A program made the position numbers and the translations under genes. Below, one piece after another: positions 8,788-15,619 of a stretch of DNA of 34,362 bases. The stretch's first letter is position 1. Each line of letters begins with the position of its first letter. The stretch covers positions 32,069-66,430 of the forward strand of contig DBZX01000071.1 of NCBI GenBank assembly GCA_002311335.1, written 5' to 3'. This DNA is from a bacterium UBP10_UBA1149. Its GTDB lineage: Bacteria > Desulfobacterota > Binatia > UBA1149. Under the pieces are notes generated by a model. It was not told the DNA's origin and did not search any database. It saw only the letters and a list, made by a program, of their open reading frames with translations.

Positions 8788-9552
8788 ATGAGCGAGCTTC
8801 CCAGTCTTTCGGTACTCGTACCGGTTTTCAACGAAGTCGGGACGATCCAATTCCTGGTCGAAAAGGTGCGCGCGGTAGAGGTCGAGACGCAGATAATACT
8901 GGTCGACGACTGTTCAACCGATGGAACCCGTGAACTGCTTGAGCGGATTGCTCTCGAGCAGCCTGACCTCGAGGTGCTTTTTCATCCGGTCAACCGGGGC
9001 AAGGGTGCCGCCATACGCACCGCGCTGGCTGTGGCTTCCAATGACGTGGTCATAATCCAGGACGCTGACCTGGAGTACGACCCGGTCGAGTACCCTCGCT
9101 TGCTCGAGCCGATAGCGCAGGGCGTCGCCGACGTCGTCTACGGCTCCCGCTTTCTCGGCGGTTCCCACAGGGTCCTGTTTTTCTGGCACCAGCTGGGTAA
9201 CCAGTTCCTTACCTTGATGTCCAACGTTTTTACCAACTTGAACCTCACTGACATGGAGACAGGCTACAAGGCGTTCCGTAGGGAAGTGATCCAGTCGATG
9301 AGGCTCACCAGCAATCGCTTCGGTTTCGAGCCCGAGGTCACCGCGCGGGTCGCGCAGATGCACTGCCGGATCTACGAACTTCCCATATCCTACTGGGGGC
9401 GGGATTACGGTGACGGAAAGAAGATCACCTGGAAGGACGGCGTGGCTGCGTTCTGGTACATATTCAAGTTCAACGTCCTCGACCGCATGAGAGGGCCTCT
9501 CGCCCGCGAGGTGCTGGCGGCGGCCGGAGAGCGCGACACGGCGGCAGGTTGA
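8788..9552 (+). CDS. Family 2 glycosyltransferase (DPM1-like, soluble)
   Basis: The protein is 254 aa. LSVLVPVFNE starts the fold, VDDCSTDGT occupies residues 39-47, NRGKGAAIRTAL is the characteristic lysine/arginine loop, and QDADLEYDP holds the DAD metal motif (residues 92-94). GFEPEVTARVA and YGDGKKITWKDG are typical of the dolichol-phosphate mannose synthase-like branch. No C-terminal membrane helices are present. The likely product is a polyprenyl-phosphate sugar or a linkage in the cell-surface glycan. It is followed by the epimerase after 13 bp. Confidence 0.86.
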   Translation: MSELPSLSVLVPVFNEVGTIQFLVEKVRAVEVETQIILVDDCSTDGTRELLERIALEQPDLEVLFHPVNRGKGAAIRTALAVASNDVVIIQDADLEYDPVEYPRLLEPIAQGVADVVYGSRFLGGSHRVLFFWHQLGNQFLTLMSNVFTNLNLTDMETGYKAFRREVIQSMRLTSNRFGFEPEVTARVAQMHCRIYELPISYWGRDYGDGKKITWKDGVAAFWYIFKFNVLDRMRGPLAREVLAAAGERDTAAG

Positions 9553-9565
9553 AAGCCGAGCCGTT

Positions 9566-10513
9566 ATGATCCTGGTAACGGGCGGAGCCGGCTTCATCGG
9601 TTCTAATATTGTAGAGGCGTTGCTCGCGCGCGGGGACGAGGTGCGGGTGATCGACGATTTTTCGAACGGCTTGCGATCCAACATCGAAGATCTCGGCGGC
9701 GATGTAGACCTGCTGGAGTGCGACATACGCGACAGTGATGCCGTGGCGCGGGCCATGGTCGGAGTTGACGGCGTCTTGCACCTTGCTGCCCTTGGTTCGG
9801 TTCCGCGTTCGATAGACGACCCCGCGACGAGTCATGCCGTGAACGTCAACGGGACACTGAACGTGTTGATCGCCGCTCGAGATGCCGGCGTTCGGCGCCT
9901 TGTATATTCGTCTTCATCGTCCGTCTACGGAGCCAATCCTGCTCTGCCCAAGGTTGAAACCCTGCCCACGGCGCCGGTTTCACCCTACGCGGCAAGTAAG
10001 CTGGCCGCCGAAAACTATACACGGGTTTTCGCAGGTATCTACGGTCTCGAAACGGTCTCGCTTCGCTATTTTAACGTTTTTGGTCCTCGCCAGCGGCCGG
10101 ACTCAGCCTACGCGGCCGTGATTCCGGCTTTCATGCATTGCGCCCTGGCCTCAACCAGTGCATCCATCGATGGCGACGGTGAACAGACCCGGGATTTCAC
10201 CTACGTCGCCAACGTCGTCCGCGCCAACCTGCTTGCTCTCGAAGCCGGGGCCGAGGTGGTCGGCGACGTGTTCAACGTTGCTTGTGGCGAACGTTATTCG
10301 CTGCTCGATATCCTGGCTGCCATCGAAGACGCTTCCGGTAAACGGGTAGAGCGGGTTCATGGACCCCCCCGACAGGGGGACGTGCGCGACTCGCTGGCCG
10401 ACATAAGCAAGGCAGAAAAATCGCTGGGCTACTCACCTGTCGTCAGTTTCGGCGACGGTATGGGCCTTACCTGGCAAGCATTTGCCTTGCGCCACGAAGG
10501 CTCTCCGGCCTGA
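9566..10513 (+). CDS. SDR-family nucleotide-sugar 4-epimerase (GalE/WbpP-like)
   Basis: The protein is 315 aa, an extended short-chain dehydrogenase. The NAD-binding motif TGGAGFIGS is at residues 5-13. The catalytic residues are in SSSSSVYG (115-122) and YAASK (Tyr141, Lys145). The LPKVET run after VYGANPA resembles WbpP-type UDP-GlcNAc/UDP-GalNAc 4-epimerases. FGPRQRPDS and NVACGERYSLL are standard C-terminal substrate-pocket blocks. Together with the dehydrogenase encoded at 5314 it could supply UDP-GalNAcA or a related uronate. A UDP-glucose 4-epimerase or UDP-glucuronate epimerase is also possible. Confidence 0.85.
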   Translation: MILVTGGAGFIGSNIVEALLARGDEVRVIDDFSNGLRSNIEDLGGDVDLLECDIRDSDAVARAMVGVDGVLHLAALGSVPRSIDDPATSHAVNVNGTLNVLIAARDAGVRRLVYSSSSSVYGANPALPKVETLPTAPVSPYAASKLAAENYTRVFAGIYGLETVSLRYFNVFGPRQRPDSAYAAVIPAFMHCALASTSASIDGDGEQTRDFTYVANVVRANLLALEAGAEVVGDVFNVACGERYSLLDILAAIEDASGKRVERVHGPPRQGDVRDSLADISKAEKSLGYSPVVSFGDGMGLTWQAFALRHEGSPA

Positions 10514-10526
10514 GAGCCTTAGGTTA

Positions 10527-10555
10527 TTGACAACCGTTGGCGGGCTGCGTAGGCT
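10527..10555 (+). promoter_or_regulatory. Sigma70-like promoter candidate before the polyferredoxin unit
   Basis: TTGACA (10527-10532) is a perfect -35 hexamer. After 17 bp comes TAGGCT (10550-10555), a weak -10. It lies just after the polysaccharide cluster ends and 45 bp before the small membrane gene, so it could start a separate transcript for that gene and the ferredoxin. Confidence 0.4.
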
Positions 10556-10600
10556 GGCAATCAGGGCCTCTTTTGAGGGGGTGCCCACGGAGGGTTCGTT

Positions 10601-10813
10601 TTGTTTTTATTGTCCGCAGCAGCTTCGCCGCACCAGATGACCGCTTGGGGTCAGTTCCAGGAGATCATTTCCAAGCCCGACAATATGCCGGTAGCGGGAG
10701 CGCTGCTGCTGGTCGGGTTTTTCACCTGGGTGGCGATGCGGCAGGCGCTGCACAACGACAAGCTGATCCGCGAAGGCCGTGAAGACGAAATACTGGAGAA
10801 TATGCAGAGGTAA
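10601..10813 (+). CDS. Small single-pass membrane protein, function unknown
   Basis: The protein is 70 aa from TTG 10601, with GGAGGG (10590-10594 region) 7-8 nt upstream, which decides this start. A short N-terminal stretch ending in MTAWGQFQEI precedes one transmembrane helix (about residues 31-48, PVAGALLLVGFFTWVAMRQAL), and the C-terminus is charged (NDKLIREGREDEILENMQR). The next gene, 21 bp on, encodes a four-cluster ferredoxin. The pairing suggests a membrane anchor or subunit of an electron-transfer complex, but no other subunit is adjacent. I do not recognise a named family. Confidence 0.65.
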   Translation: MFLLSAAASPHQMTAWGQFQEIISKPDNMPVAGALLLVGFFTWVAMRQALHNDKLIREGREDEILENMQR

Positions 10814-10820
10814 TTCTGCC

Positions 10821-10832
10821 CTCGAGCTCGAG
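10821..10832 (+). repeat. 12-bp perfect palindrome at the ferredoxin start
   Basis: CTCGAGCTCGAG is self-complementary over 12 bp and ends 2 nt before the ATG at 10835. Its last CGAG is also the only ribosome-binding-like sequence for that gene. It could be an operator or mRNA structure, or chance in GC-rich DNA. Confidence 0.35.
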
Positions 10833-10834
10833 AT

Positions 10835-11323
10835 ATGCCGTACCGAATAATCGCAGAGAACTGCACGGGTTGTACCGCCTGTGAGCAGCGTTGCCCTACC
10901 CAGGCCATAAGTGGCCGGAAGGGCGAAGCTTTTATCATCGAAGCCGCCAGCTGCATTGACTGCGGTGCCTGCGGTGTTATCTGCCCCGACGACTCGATTC
11001 TGGACACCTTCGGTCAGATGACCTCGGTGCTCAAGAAGGTCGAACGGCCCATCGCCGTGATCAACCCCGACAGCTGCAATGGATGCGGGGTCTGTATCGA
11101 CGTCTGCCCGTTCGACGCGTTGTACCCCGCGCCGGGCAACACCGGTCCCGTCTACCTGGGGCTGGTCGAGGTGGATGAGAAAAAATGCGTCGGCTGTAAA
11201 CTCTGCGAAGAAGTATGCGGTTGGGAGGGTGTTTACATCATGACCGGCGCTGAGAAGGTCGACTATCTCGAAGAACTCGGCTTCGGCGAAAGAGAAGCCG
11301 TCGACTCCGAAAAGGCAGCCTGA
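10835..11323 (+). CDS. Polyferredoxin with four 4Fe-4S motifs
   Basis: The protein is 162 aa. Four CX2CX2CX3C motifs use cysteines 10/13/16/20, 40/43/46/50, 81/84/87/91 and 118/121/124/128, sixteen in all. They fall into two tandem bacterial-ferredoxin (2[4Fe-4S]) modules separated by the linker DTFGQMTSVLKKVERPIAVI. The first three motifs are followed by proline; the last has CGWEGV instead. There is no signal peptide, so it should carry electrons in the cytoplasm, probably at the membrane if it partners the small protein encoded at 10601. The redox partner is unknown. It converges with hisG, with about 70 bp between the stops. Confidence 0.88.
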   Translation: MPYRIIAENCTGCTACEQRCPTQAISGRKGEAFIIEAASCIDCGACGVICPDDSILDTFGQMTSVLKKVERPIAVINPDSCNGCGVCIDVCPFDALYPAPGNTGPVYLGLVEVDEKKCVGCKLCEEVCGWEGVYIMTGAEKVDYLEELGFGEREAVDSEKAA

Positions 11324-11392
11324 TTACAGGTCCGCCGCCCGCGGCATCTCTCGCTCGATGAGCGCGGGGTGGTGAGCGTGGGCCCCAGTAGT

Positions 11393-12265
11393 TCAGATGA
11401 GCTTGTTCAGTGGGTACTCGACTATGCCCACGGCACCCGCCTTGAGCAGCACCGGTACGAGGTCGCGCACGGCTTTCTCCGAGATTATCGTCTCGACTGA
11501 TACCCAATCGGCTTCGAGGAGGTCGGCAACTGTCGGCGCGGTTACACTGGGAAGCGCGCTGGTGACCGCTTCGAGCTGGGCCCGAGGGACGTTCATCTTG
11601 AGGCCGACCACTCCCTCGGCCGCCAGGGCGGCCTTGAGAAGGGTTGAGATCTGTTCGATCTTGGCGCTGCGGACCGGATCCGCCATGGCGTCACGATTGG
11701 CAATCAACTGGGGGTTGGATTCCATAAGGTCGGCTATGATTACCAGCCCGTTTGCCCGCAAGGTGCTCCCGGTTTCGGTGACCTCGACTATGGCATCGCA
11801 CAAGCCCTGGCTGATCTTGGCCTCGGTGGCTCCCCAGGAGAACTCCACGTCTACCTTGATGCCTTTGTCGGCAAAATACCGGGCCGTAAACCCGGTCAAC
11901 TCGGTCGAGATGCGTTTTCCTTCGAGGTCTTCGGGCGACTTTATAGGAGACCCCGCCGGTACCGCCAGCACCCAACGAGTGGGACGGAAGGAGGCCTTGG
12001 AGTACACGAGATCGCAAACCGCCTCGACGTCGGAGTGGTTTTCTTCGGTCCAGTCTTTGCCGGTAATACCGCAGTCGAGAGCTCCCAATTCAACGTAACG
12101 TGACATCTCCTGGGCTCGCACAAGCGAACAGGTGATGTCGGGGTCGTCTATGTAGGGGAAATAACTCCGCGAGGATTTTGTGATTCTCCAGCCGGACTTG
12201 CGCAGCAGTTCTATGGTTGAATCTTCGAGGCTGCCCTTGGGTATACCGAATTTGAGAACGCTCAC
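11393..12265 (-). CDS. hisG: ATP phosphoribosyltransferase, long form
   Basis: The protein is 290 aa and catalyses the first step of histidine synthesis, joining ATP and PRPP to make phosphoribosyl-ATP. The N-terminus LKFGIPKGSLEDSTIELL and DCGITGKDW are diagnostic, and AIVEVTETGSTLRANGL is the phosphate-binding loop. The length and the C-terminal domain (about 215-290, GLKMNVPRAQLEAVTSALPSVTAP onwards) identify the hexameric HisG-L form, which carries its own ACT-like histidine-feedback domain and does not need HisZ. It starts at GTG 12265, overlapping the hisI stop by 4 bp. The other his genes are not in the window. Confidence 0.95.
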   Translation of the reverse strand: MSVLKFGIPKGSLEDSTIELLRKSGWRITKSSRSYFPYIDDPDITCSLVRAQEMSRYVELGALDCGITGKDWTEENHSDVEAVCDLVYSKASFRPTRWVLAVPAGSPIKSPEDLEGKRISTELTGFTARYFADKGIKVDVEFSWGATEAKISQGLCDAIVEVTETGSTLRANGLVIIADLMESNPQLIANRDAMADPVRSAKIEQISTLLKAALAAEGVVGLKMNVPRAQLEAVTSALPSVTAPTVADLLEADWVSVETIISEKAVRDLVPVLLKAGAVGIVEYPLNKLI

Positions 12266-12639
12266 TTGCTGTACACCTCGGCCGGGTCAAATATCCTTTC
12301 GCCCTGTACCTGCAGCTCGTCGTCTACCACCCGCCTGAAGAAGCAGGAGCGGTAGCCTTCGTGGCACGCGGCTCCTCCCACCTGCTCAACCTGCAGCAAT
12401 ATAGTGTCGGAGTCGCAGTCGACGAAAACGTCTTTTACCAGCTGGGTATTGCCGCTTGATTGCCCCTTGATCCACAACTCGCCGCGTGAACGGCTCCAGA
12501 AAGTGGCGGTGCCGGTCTCAAGCGTGTGTTTCCACGACTGTTCGTTCATGTAGGCCACCATGAGGACGGTACCGTCCGCGTGGTCCTGGACTATGACGGG
12601 AACAAGCCCGTCCCCCTTGGCGAAATCGATATCTATCAT
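12262..12639 (-). CDS. hisI: Phosphoribosyl-AMP cyclohydrolase
   Basis: The protein is 125 aa and opens the adenine ring of PR-AMP, the third histidine step. The Mg-binding DCDSD motif spans residues 74-78 and the Zn ligands are Cys75, Cys92 and Cys99 (ACHEGYRSC). NEQSWKHTLETG and TATFWSRSRGELWIKGQSSGN are family signatures. It is the monofunctional form, without the HisE pyrophosphohydrolase domain. It is the first gene of a hisI-hisG pair and diverges from lpxD across 110 bp. Confidence 0.95.
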   Translation of the reverse strand: MIDIDFAKGDGLVPVIVQDHADGTVLMVAYMNEQSWKHTLETGTATFWSRSRGELWIKGQSSGNTQLVKDVFVDCDSDTILLQVEQVGGAACHEGYRSCFFRRVVDDELQVQGERIFDPAEVYSK

Positions 12640-12722
12640 GACTTGCTCACGAAGGGGCGTGCCGCCGTTCGCGCGTCGCGGATGTTTGCAGGGGGTATCG
12701 AGAAACGCAATCCCTTGTTCTG

Positions 12723-12734
12723 CTGTCGCGACAG
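12723..12734 (+). repeat. 12-bp perfect palindrome upstream of lpxD
   Basis: CTGTCGCGACAG is a perfect palindrome in the hisI/lpxD divergent region, 15 bp before the lpxD ATG. It partly overlaps the AGGGG that probably serves as the lpxD ribosome binding site. It is a candidate operator, shared or lpxD-specific; no known regulator is assigned. I see no strong sigma70 hexamers in the 110 bp. Confidence 0.4.
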
Positions 12735-12749
12735 GGGTAAACGACCAAT

Positions 12750-13775
12750 ATGCGGCTTGATGAACTTGCAGAAAAGCTCGGCGCTGAGCTCGAAGGAGAT
12801 CCGGCGATAGAAATAACGGGTGTAGCCCCGGTTGAGACTGCCGGCCCCGCAGATCTCGCTTTCGTTTCCAGTCTCAAGTACCGGCGGATGCTTCGGTCGT
12901 CTTCGGCCGGCGCTGTGCTGGTAGACCGCTCGGTGGAGTTGGAGGGGCTCCAGTTACTCAGGTGCGACAATCCCCAGCTGGTATTCGCGGCAGCAATTGG
13001 CCTGTTTGACGATCGGCCCCAGCCGGTCGAGGGCGTACATGCCTCAGCCGTGGTTGCCGACACCGCCCGCCTGGGAGAGGGGGCATACGTTGGCCCGTTT
13101 GCCGTGCTGGGCGAAAATGTCGTGCTCGGTCCGGGGGCGCGGATACATCCGCACGTCGTTATCTATCCCGAGGTCAAGGCCGGGCGTAATTTCACGGCCC
13201 ACGCGGGAGTGGTCGTCCGCGAGCGCGTACTGCTGGGTGACGATGTCACCCTTCAGCCTGGAGTGGTGCTTGGCGGCGACGGCTTCGGCTTTCTGCCCAC
13301 CGGGCAGGGCGTGGCGTTCAGTGTTCCCCAGGCCGGCACGGTAGAGATCGGCGACAGCGTTGATCTGGGAGCCAACACCACGGTAGACAGGGCCGCGGTG
13401 GGAGTTACCACGCTCGGAGACGGCGTTAAGCTGGACAATCTCGTCATGATCGCGCACGGCTGCGAGCTGGGCGATCACACCATACTGGCGGCGCAGACCG
13501 GTGTAGCCGGGAGCACCAAGCTGGGGGCCGGGGTAATGACCGGTGGGCAGTGCGGATTCGGTGGACACCTTGAAATCGGCGCCGGCGTGCAGTGTGCAGG
13601 GCAGACCGGCGTGCTGGGCGATGTCGAAAGTGGCGAGATAGTTGCCGGAACGCCCGCGGTAAACATTGGCCTGTGGCGGCGCTGTTCGGTGCTGCTCAAG
13701 CGCTTACCGGAGCTGTTTAAACGCGTAGCCCGGCTTGAAAAAGCGCTGGAAACAGGGTCCGACGAGAAGAATTGA
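12750..13775 (+). CDS. lpxD: UDP-3-O-(3-hydroxyacyl)glucosamine N-acyltransferase
   Basis: The protein is 341 aa. It transfers a 3-hydroxyacyl chain from ACP to the 2-amino group of UDP-3-O-acylglucosamine in lipid A assembly. An N-terminal uridine-binding domain (1-100, with VEGVHASAVVADTARLG at the join) is followed by left-handed beta-helix hexapeptide repeats. His236 in NLVMIAHGCELGDH is the conserved catalytic histidine. A helical C-terminus binds ACP. Its presence shows that the host makes lipopolysaccharide. It stands apart from the usual bamA-skp-lpxD-fabZ-lpxA cluster, but acpP lies 1.6 kb downstream. Confidence 0.95.
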   Translation: MRLDELAEKLGAELEGDPAIEITGVAPVETAGPADLAFVSSLKYRRMLRSSSAGAVLVDRSVELEGLQLLRCDNPQLVFAAAIGLFDDRPQPVEGVHASAVVADTARLGEGAYVGPFAVLGENVVLGPGARIHPHVVIYPEVKAGRNFTAHAGVVVRERVLLGDDVTLQPGVVLGGDGFGFLPTGQGVAFSVPQAGTVEIGDSVDLGANTTVDRAAVGVTTLGDGVKLDNLVMIAHGCELGDHTILAAQTGVAGSTKLGAGVMTGGQCGFGGHLEIGAGVQCAGQTGVLGDVESGEIVAGTPAVNIGLWRRCSVLLKRLPELFKRVARLEKALETGSDEKN

Positions 13776-13779
13776 TTCG

Positions 13780-13808
13780 TTGCCTTCCTCGGCAACTCGG
13801 TGTACGAT
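13780..13808 (+). promoter_or_regulatory. Promoter candidate for yceD-rpmF-fabG-acpP
   Basis: TTGCCT (13780-13785), 17 bp, then TACGAT (13803-13808): four of six matches at each hexamer with ideal spacing, starting 4 bp after the lpxD stop. The -35 lies within a 6-bp-stem hairpin (GTTGCC/GGCAAC, 13779-13796), which might also act as a weak attenuator for lpxD transcripts. Confidence 0.35.
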
Positions 13809-13861
13809 GCGCCGCTGTCGAGGCGCTCGGGTGCGGTAAGCACATGGTTTTGTAGGCGAGA

Positions 13862-14326
13862 ATGGAAGTCCGCATAGCAGACCTTGGGTCGGTTCCCAGG
13901 CGGGTGGAGTTTTCTGAACCCGTTGAAGGCATGAACCGGCAGCTAGCGCTCAGTCCCGGATGTACGGGCCAGCATTTTGACGAGGCGCTGAAGGTAGCTG
14001 CCGAGTTGCAGCTGTGTGGCGACGACGTAGTCGTCACAGGGCGACTGGAGGGCGGCGTGACGGGGGATTGCCCGCGCTGCCTCGACGAGTTTTTCAGGGA
14101 TATCAAGCGGGAATTTCGCCTGGTCGTTGAACGGTTTGACAGGGGAGCGGGCGCTGAAAGCAGTGCGGTCGCGAGCCACGACGGCTACAGGCTCGACCTG
14201 TCACCACTGGTAGTTGAAGAGCTGTTGCTGGGAATTGATGATACTACGCCCTGCAGCGAAGATTGCAGGGGCCTGTGCTTCGGCTGTGGGGCCAACCTCA
14301 ACCGAACCCCCTGCACTTGTGATTGA
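13862..14326 (+). CDS. yceD: YceD/DUF177 family protein, 23S rRNA/ribosome-associated
   Basis: The protein is 154 aa. A central CPRCLDEF and a C-terminal CSEDCRGLCFGCGANLNRTPC cysteine cluster are the hallmarks of DUF177 (YceD, also called Duf177A). This family sits upstream of rpmF across bacteria and is reported to bind 23S rRNA precursor and to affect rRNA accumulation. The C-terminal cysteines probably bind zinc. The order yceD-rpmF is conserved and supports the assignment. It starts at ATG 13862 with AGGCGAG close upstream. Confidence 0.9.
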   Translation: MEVRIADLGSVPRRVEFSEPVEGMNRQLALSPGCTGQHFDEALKVAAELQLCGDDVVVTGRLEGGVTGDCPRCLDEFFRDIKREFRLVVERFDRGAGAESSAVASHDGYRLDLSPLVVEELLLGIDDTTPCSEDCRGLCFGCGANLNRTPCTCD

Positions 14327-14376
14327 TCGTCGGTAGAGCAAGGTTTACCGAGTTTATAAGAGAGGAAGATACCGAG

Positions 14377-14556
14377 ATGGCTGTACCAAAGAGAAGAACT
14401 TCAAAGTCGAAGAGAGATATGCGTCGCTCCCACGATTCACTTTCCACTCCGCCCATGTCGGATTGCCCAAATTGCGGTGAAAAGAGAGCTCCGCACCGTG
14501 CCTGCGCCGCATGTGGCCACTACAAGGGCCGCGCCGTAGTCGGCAGCCAGGAGTAG
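14377..14556 (+). CDS. rpmF: 50S ribosomal protein L32
   Basis: The protein is 59 aa. MAVPKRRTSKSKRDMRRSH is the canonical L32 N-terminus. CPNCGEKRAPHRACAACGHYKGR carries the four zinc-ribbon cysteines in two pairs. The start is ATG 14377, preceded by GAGGAAG. An upstream in-frame start at 14323 would add 18 non-homologous residues and is rejected. It is normally followed by plsX; here fabG follows directly. Confidence 0.97.
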   Translation: MAVPKRRTSKSKRDMRRSHDSLSTPPMSDCPNCGEKRAPHRACAACGHYKGRAVVGSQE

Positions 14557-14563
14557 TCTGCTG
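14549..14563 (+). promoter_or_regulatory. Ribosome binding site and probable CTG start of fabG
   Basis: AGGAG (14549-14553) overlaps the end of rpmF. The in-frame CTG at 14561 is 7 nt downstream and a second CTG at 14558 is 4 nt downstream. Between the in-frame stop at 14537-14539 and TTG 14591 there is no ATG, GTG or TTG. This arrangement points to a CTG start. Confidence 0.5.
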
Positions 14564-15298
14564 GATCCGGCTGCTCGTTTTGCGGGGCGGTTGGCGCTGG
14601 TAACCGGTGCTACCCGTGGCATCGGAGCAGCCGTTACTCGGTCCCTGCTCGAGGGAGGCGCGCGGGTAGTCGGGGTCTACAGGACCGATGCCGACGCAGC
14701 CAATAATTTTGCATCTTCACTCGGCGACCTTGCAAAGGCCTTTGAATCCCGGAAGCTCGACCTCGCCGAAGCCGGGGCGGTTGCTGAACTGTCGGACCTC
14801 GGCGCCGAACTGGTCATAAATTGCGCGGGTCGTGCGCGCGATGGCTTACTCCTGAGGTCGAAGGGCGATTTCGTATCCGGGGTCCTGGCCGACAACCTGG
14901 AGTCTTCTATTTCGGTGTGTCGTGTACTGTTGCCGGCCATGCTCAAGGCCCGTTTTGGCAGGATCGTCAACGTGAGCTCGGTGGTGGCTTCGACCGGCAA
15001 CGCGGGCCAGACCGCTTACGCTGCCGCGAAGGCCGGAATCGAGGGTTTTACGAGGGCGCTCGCGCGCGAAGTGGGAGGCAAGGGCATCACCGTAAATTGC
15101 GTGGCGCCGGGTTTCATCGAGACCGGTATGACCTCGGCAACCGATGAGCAGCGGCTGCAGTCAGTGCTCGATTCCACCGCGGTCGGTCGCGCCGGTACGC
15201 CCGCCGAAGTAGCCCACGCGATAAGCTTTTTGTGCGAAACAGGGGCCTCCTACGTCACCGGTGCCGTGTTGCATGTCAACGGTGGCTTGTATATGTAA
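14561..15298 (+). CDS. fabG: 3-oxoacyl-ACP reductase
   Basis: FabG reduces 3-ketoacyl-ACP with NADPH in fatty-acid elongation. The SDR motifs are TGATRGIG near the N-terminus, NCAG, and the catalytic Ser/Tyr/Lys in NVSSVVAST and YAAAKAG. GYVTG-like ASYVTGAVLHVNGGLYM ends the protein, as in other FabG enzymes. From CTG 14561 the product is 245 aa, matching E. coli FabG (244), and includes FAGRLALVTG, equivalent to FEGKIALVTG in E. coli. TTG 14591 would cut into that first strand. The usual upstream fabD/fabH/plsX are absent. It is followed by acpP. The function is certain; the start is inferred. Confidence 0.93.
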   Translation: MDPAARFAGRLALVTGATRGIGAAVTRSLLEGGARVVGVYRTDADAANNFASSLGDLAKAFESRKLDLAEAGAVAELSDLGAELVINCAGRARDGLLLRSKGDFVSGVLADNLESSISVCRVLLPAMLKARFGRIVNVSSVVASTGNAGQTAYAAAKAGIEGFTRALAREVGGKGITVNCVAPGFIETGMTSATDEQRLQSVLDSTAVGRAGTPAEVAHAISFLCETGASYVTGAVLHVNGGLYM

Positions 15299-15308
15299 CC
15301 GGCGTTGC

Positions 15309-15333
15309 CGCGACGCTGTCGCGAGGCGGCGAC
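15309..15333 (+). promoter_or_regulatory. Two mutually exclusive small hairpins between fabG and acpP
   Basis: CGCGAC-GCT-GTCGCG (15309-15323) forms a perfect 6-bp stem. Its right arm can alternatively pair as GTCGC-GAGGCG-GCGAC (15318-15333). They lie about 40 nt before the acpP start and could tune acpP mRNA stability or its higher expression relative to fabG. No T-run follows, so it is not an intrinsic terminator. Confidence 0.35.
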
Positions 15334-15369
15334 CGCAGGGCAGGCGCTCAACCGGAGGGAGATAGAAGT

Positions 15370-15606
15370 ATGGGTTCTGTAAACGAAAAGGTGCTCAAAA
15401 TTATTTGTGAACACCTGACGGTTGACCCGTCGCAGGTGTCCCTCGACTCCTCTTTCCTGGATGATCTGGGGGCCGATTCACTTGATATCGTTCAGCTGAT
15501 CATGGGCCTGGAAGAAGAGTACCAGGTCGAGATCTCTGACGAAGACGCTGAAAAAATACGCACGGTCCAGGACGTCATCGACTATGTCCAGGCCGATCAG
15601 AAGTAG
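15370..15606 (+). CDS. acpP: Acyl carrier protein
   Basis: The protein is 78 aa and acidic. Ser37 in the GADSLDIVQLIMGLEEEY motif accepts the 4'-phosphopantetheine arm. The start ATG 15370 has a strong GGAGGGAG ribosome binding site. Longer in-frame upstream sequence belongs to the fabG region and is rejected. ACP carries acyl chains for fatty-acid synthesis and for LpxD. The usual next gene, fabF, is missing; rpiB follows instead. Confidence 0.97.
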   Translation: MGSVNEKVLKIICEHLTVDPSQVSLDSSFLDDLGADSLDIVQLIMGLEEEYQVEISDEDAEKIRTVQDVIDYVQADQK

Positions 15607-15619
15607 GGAGTAATCGGCG

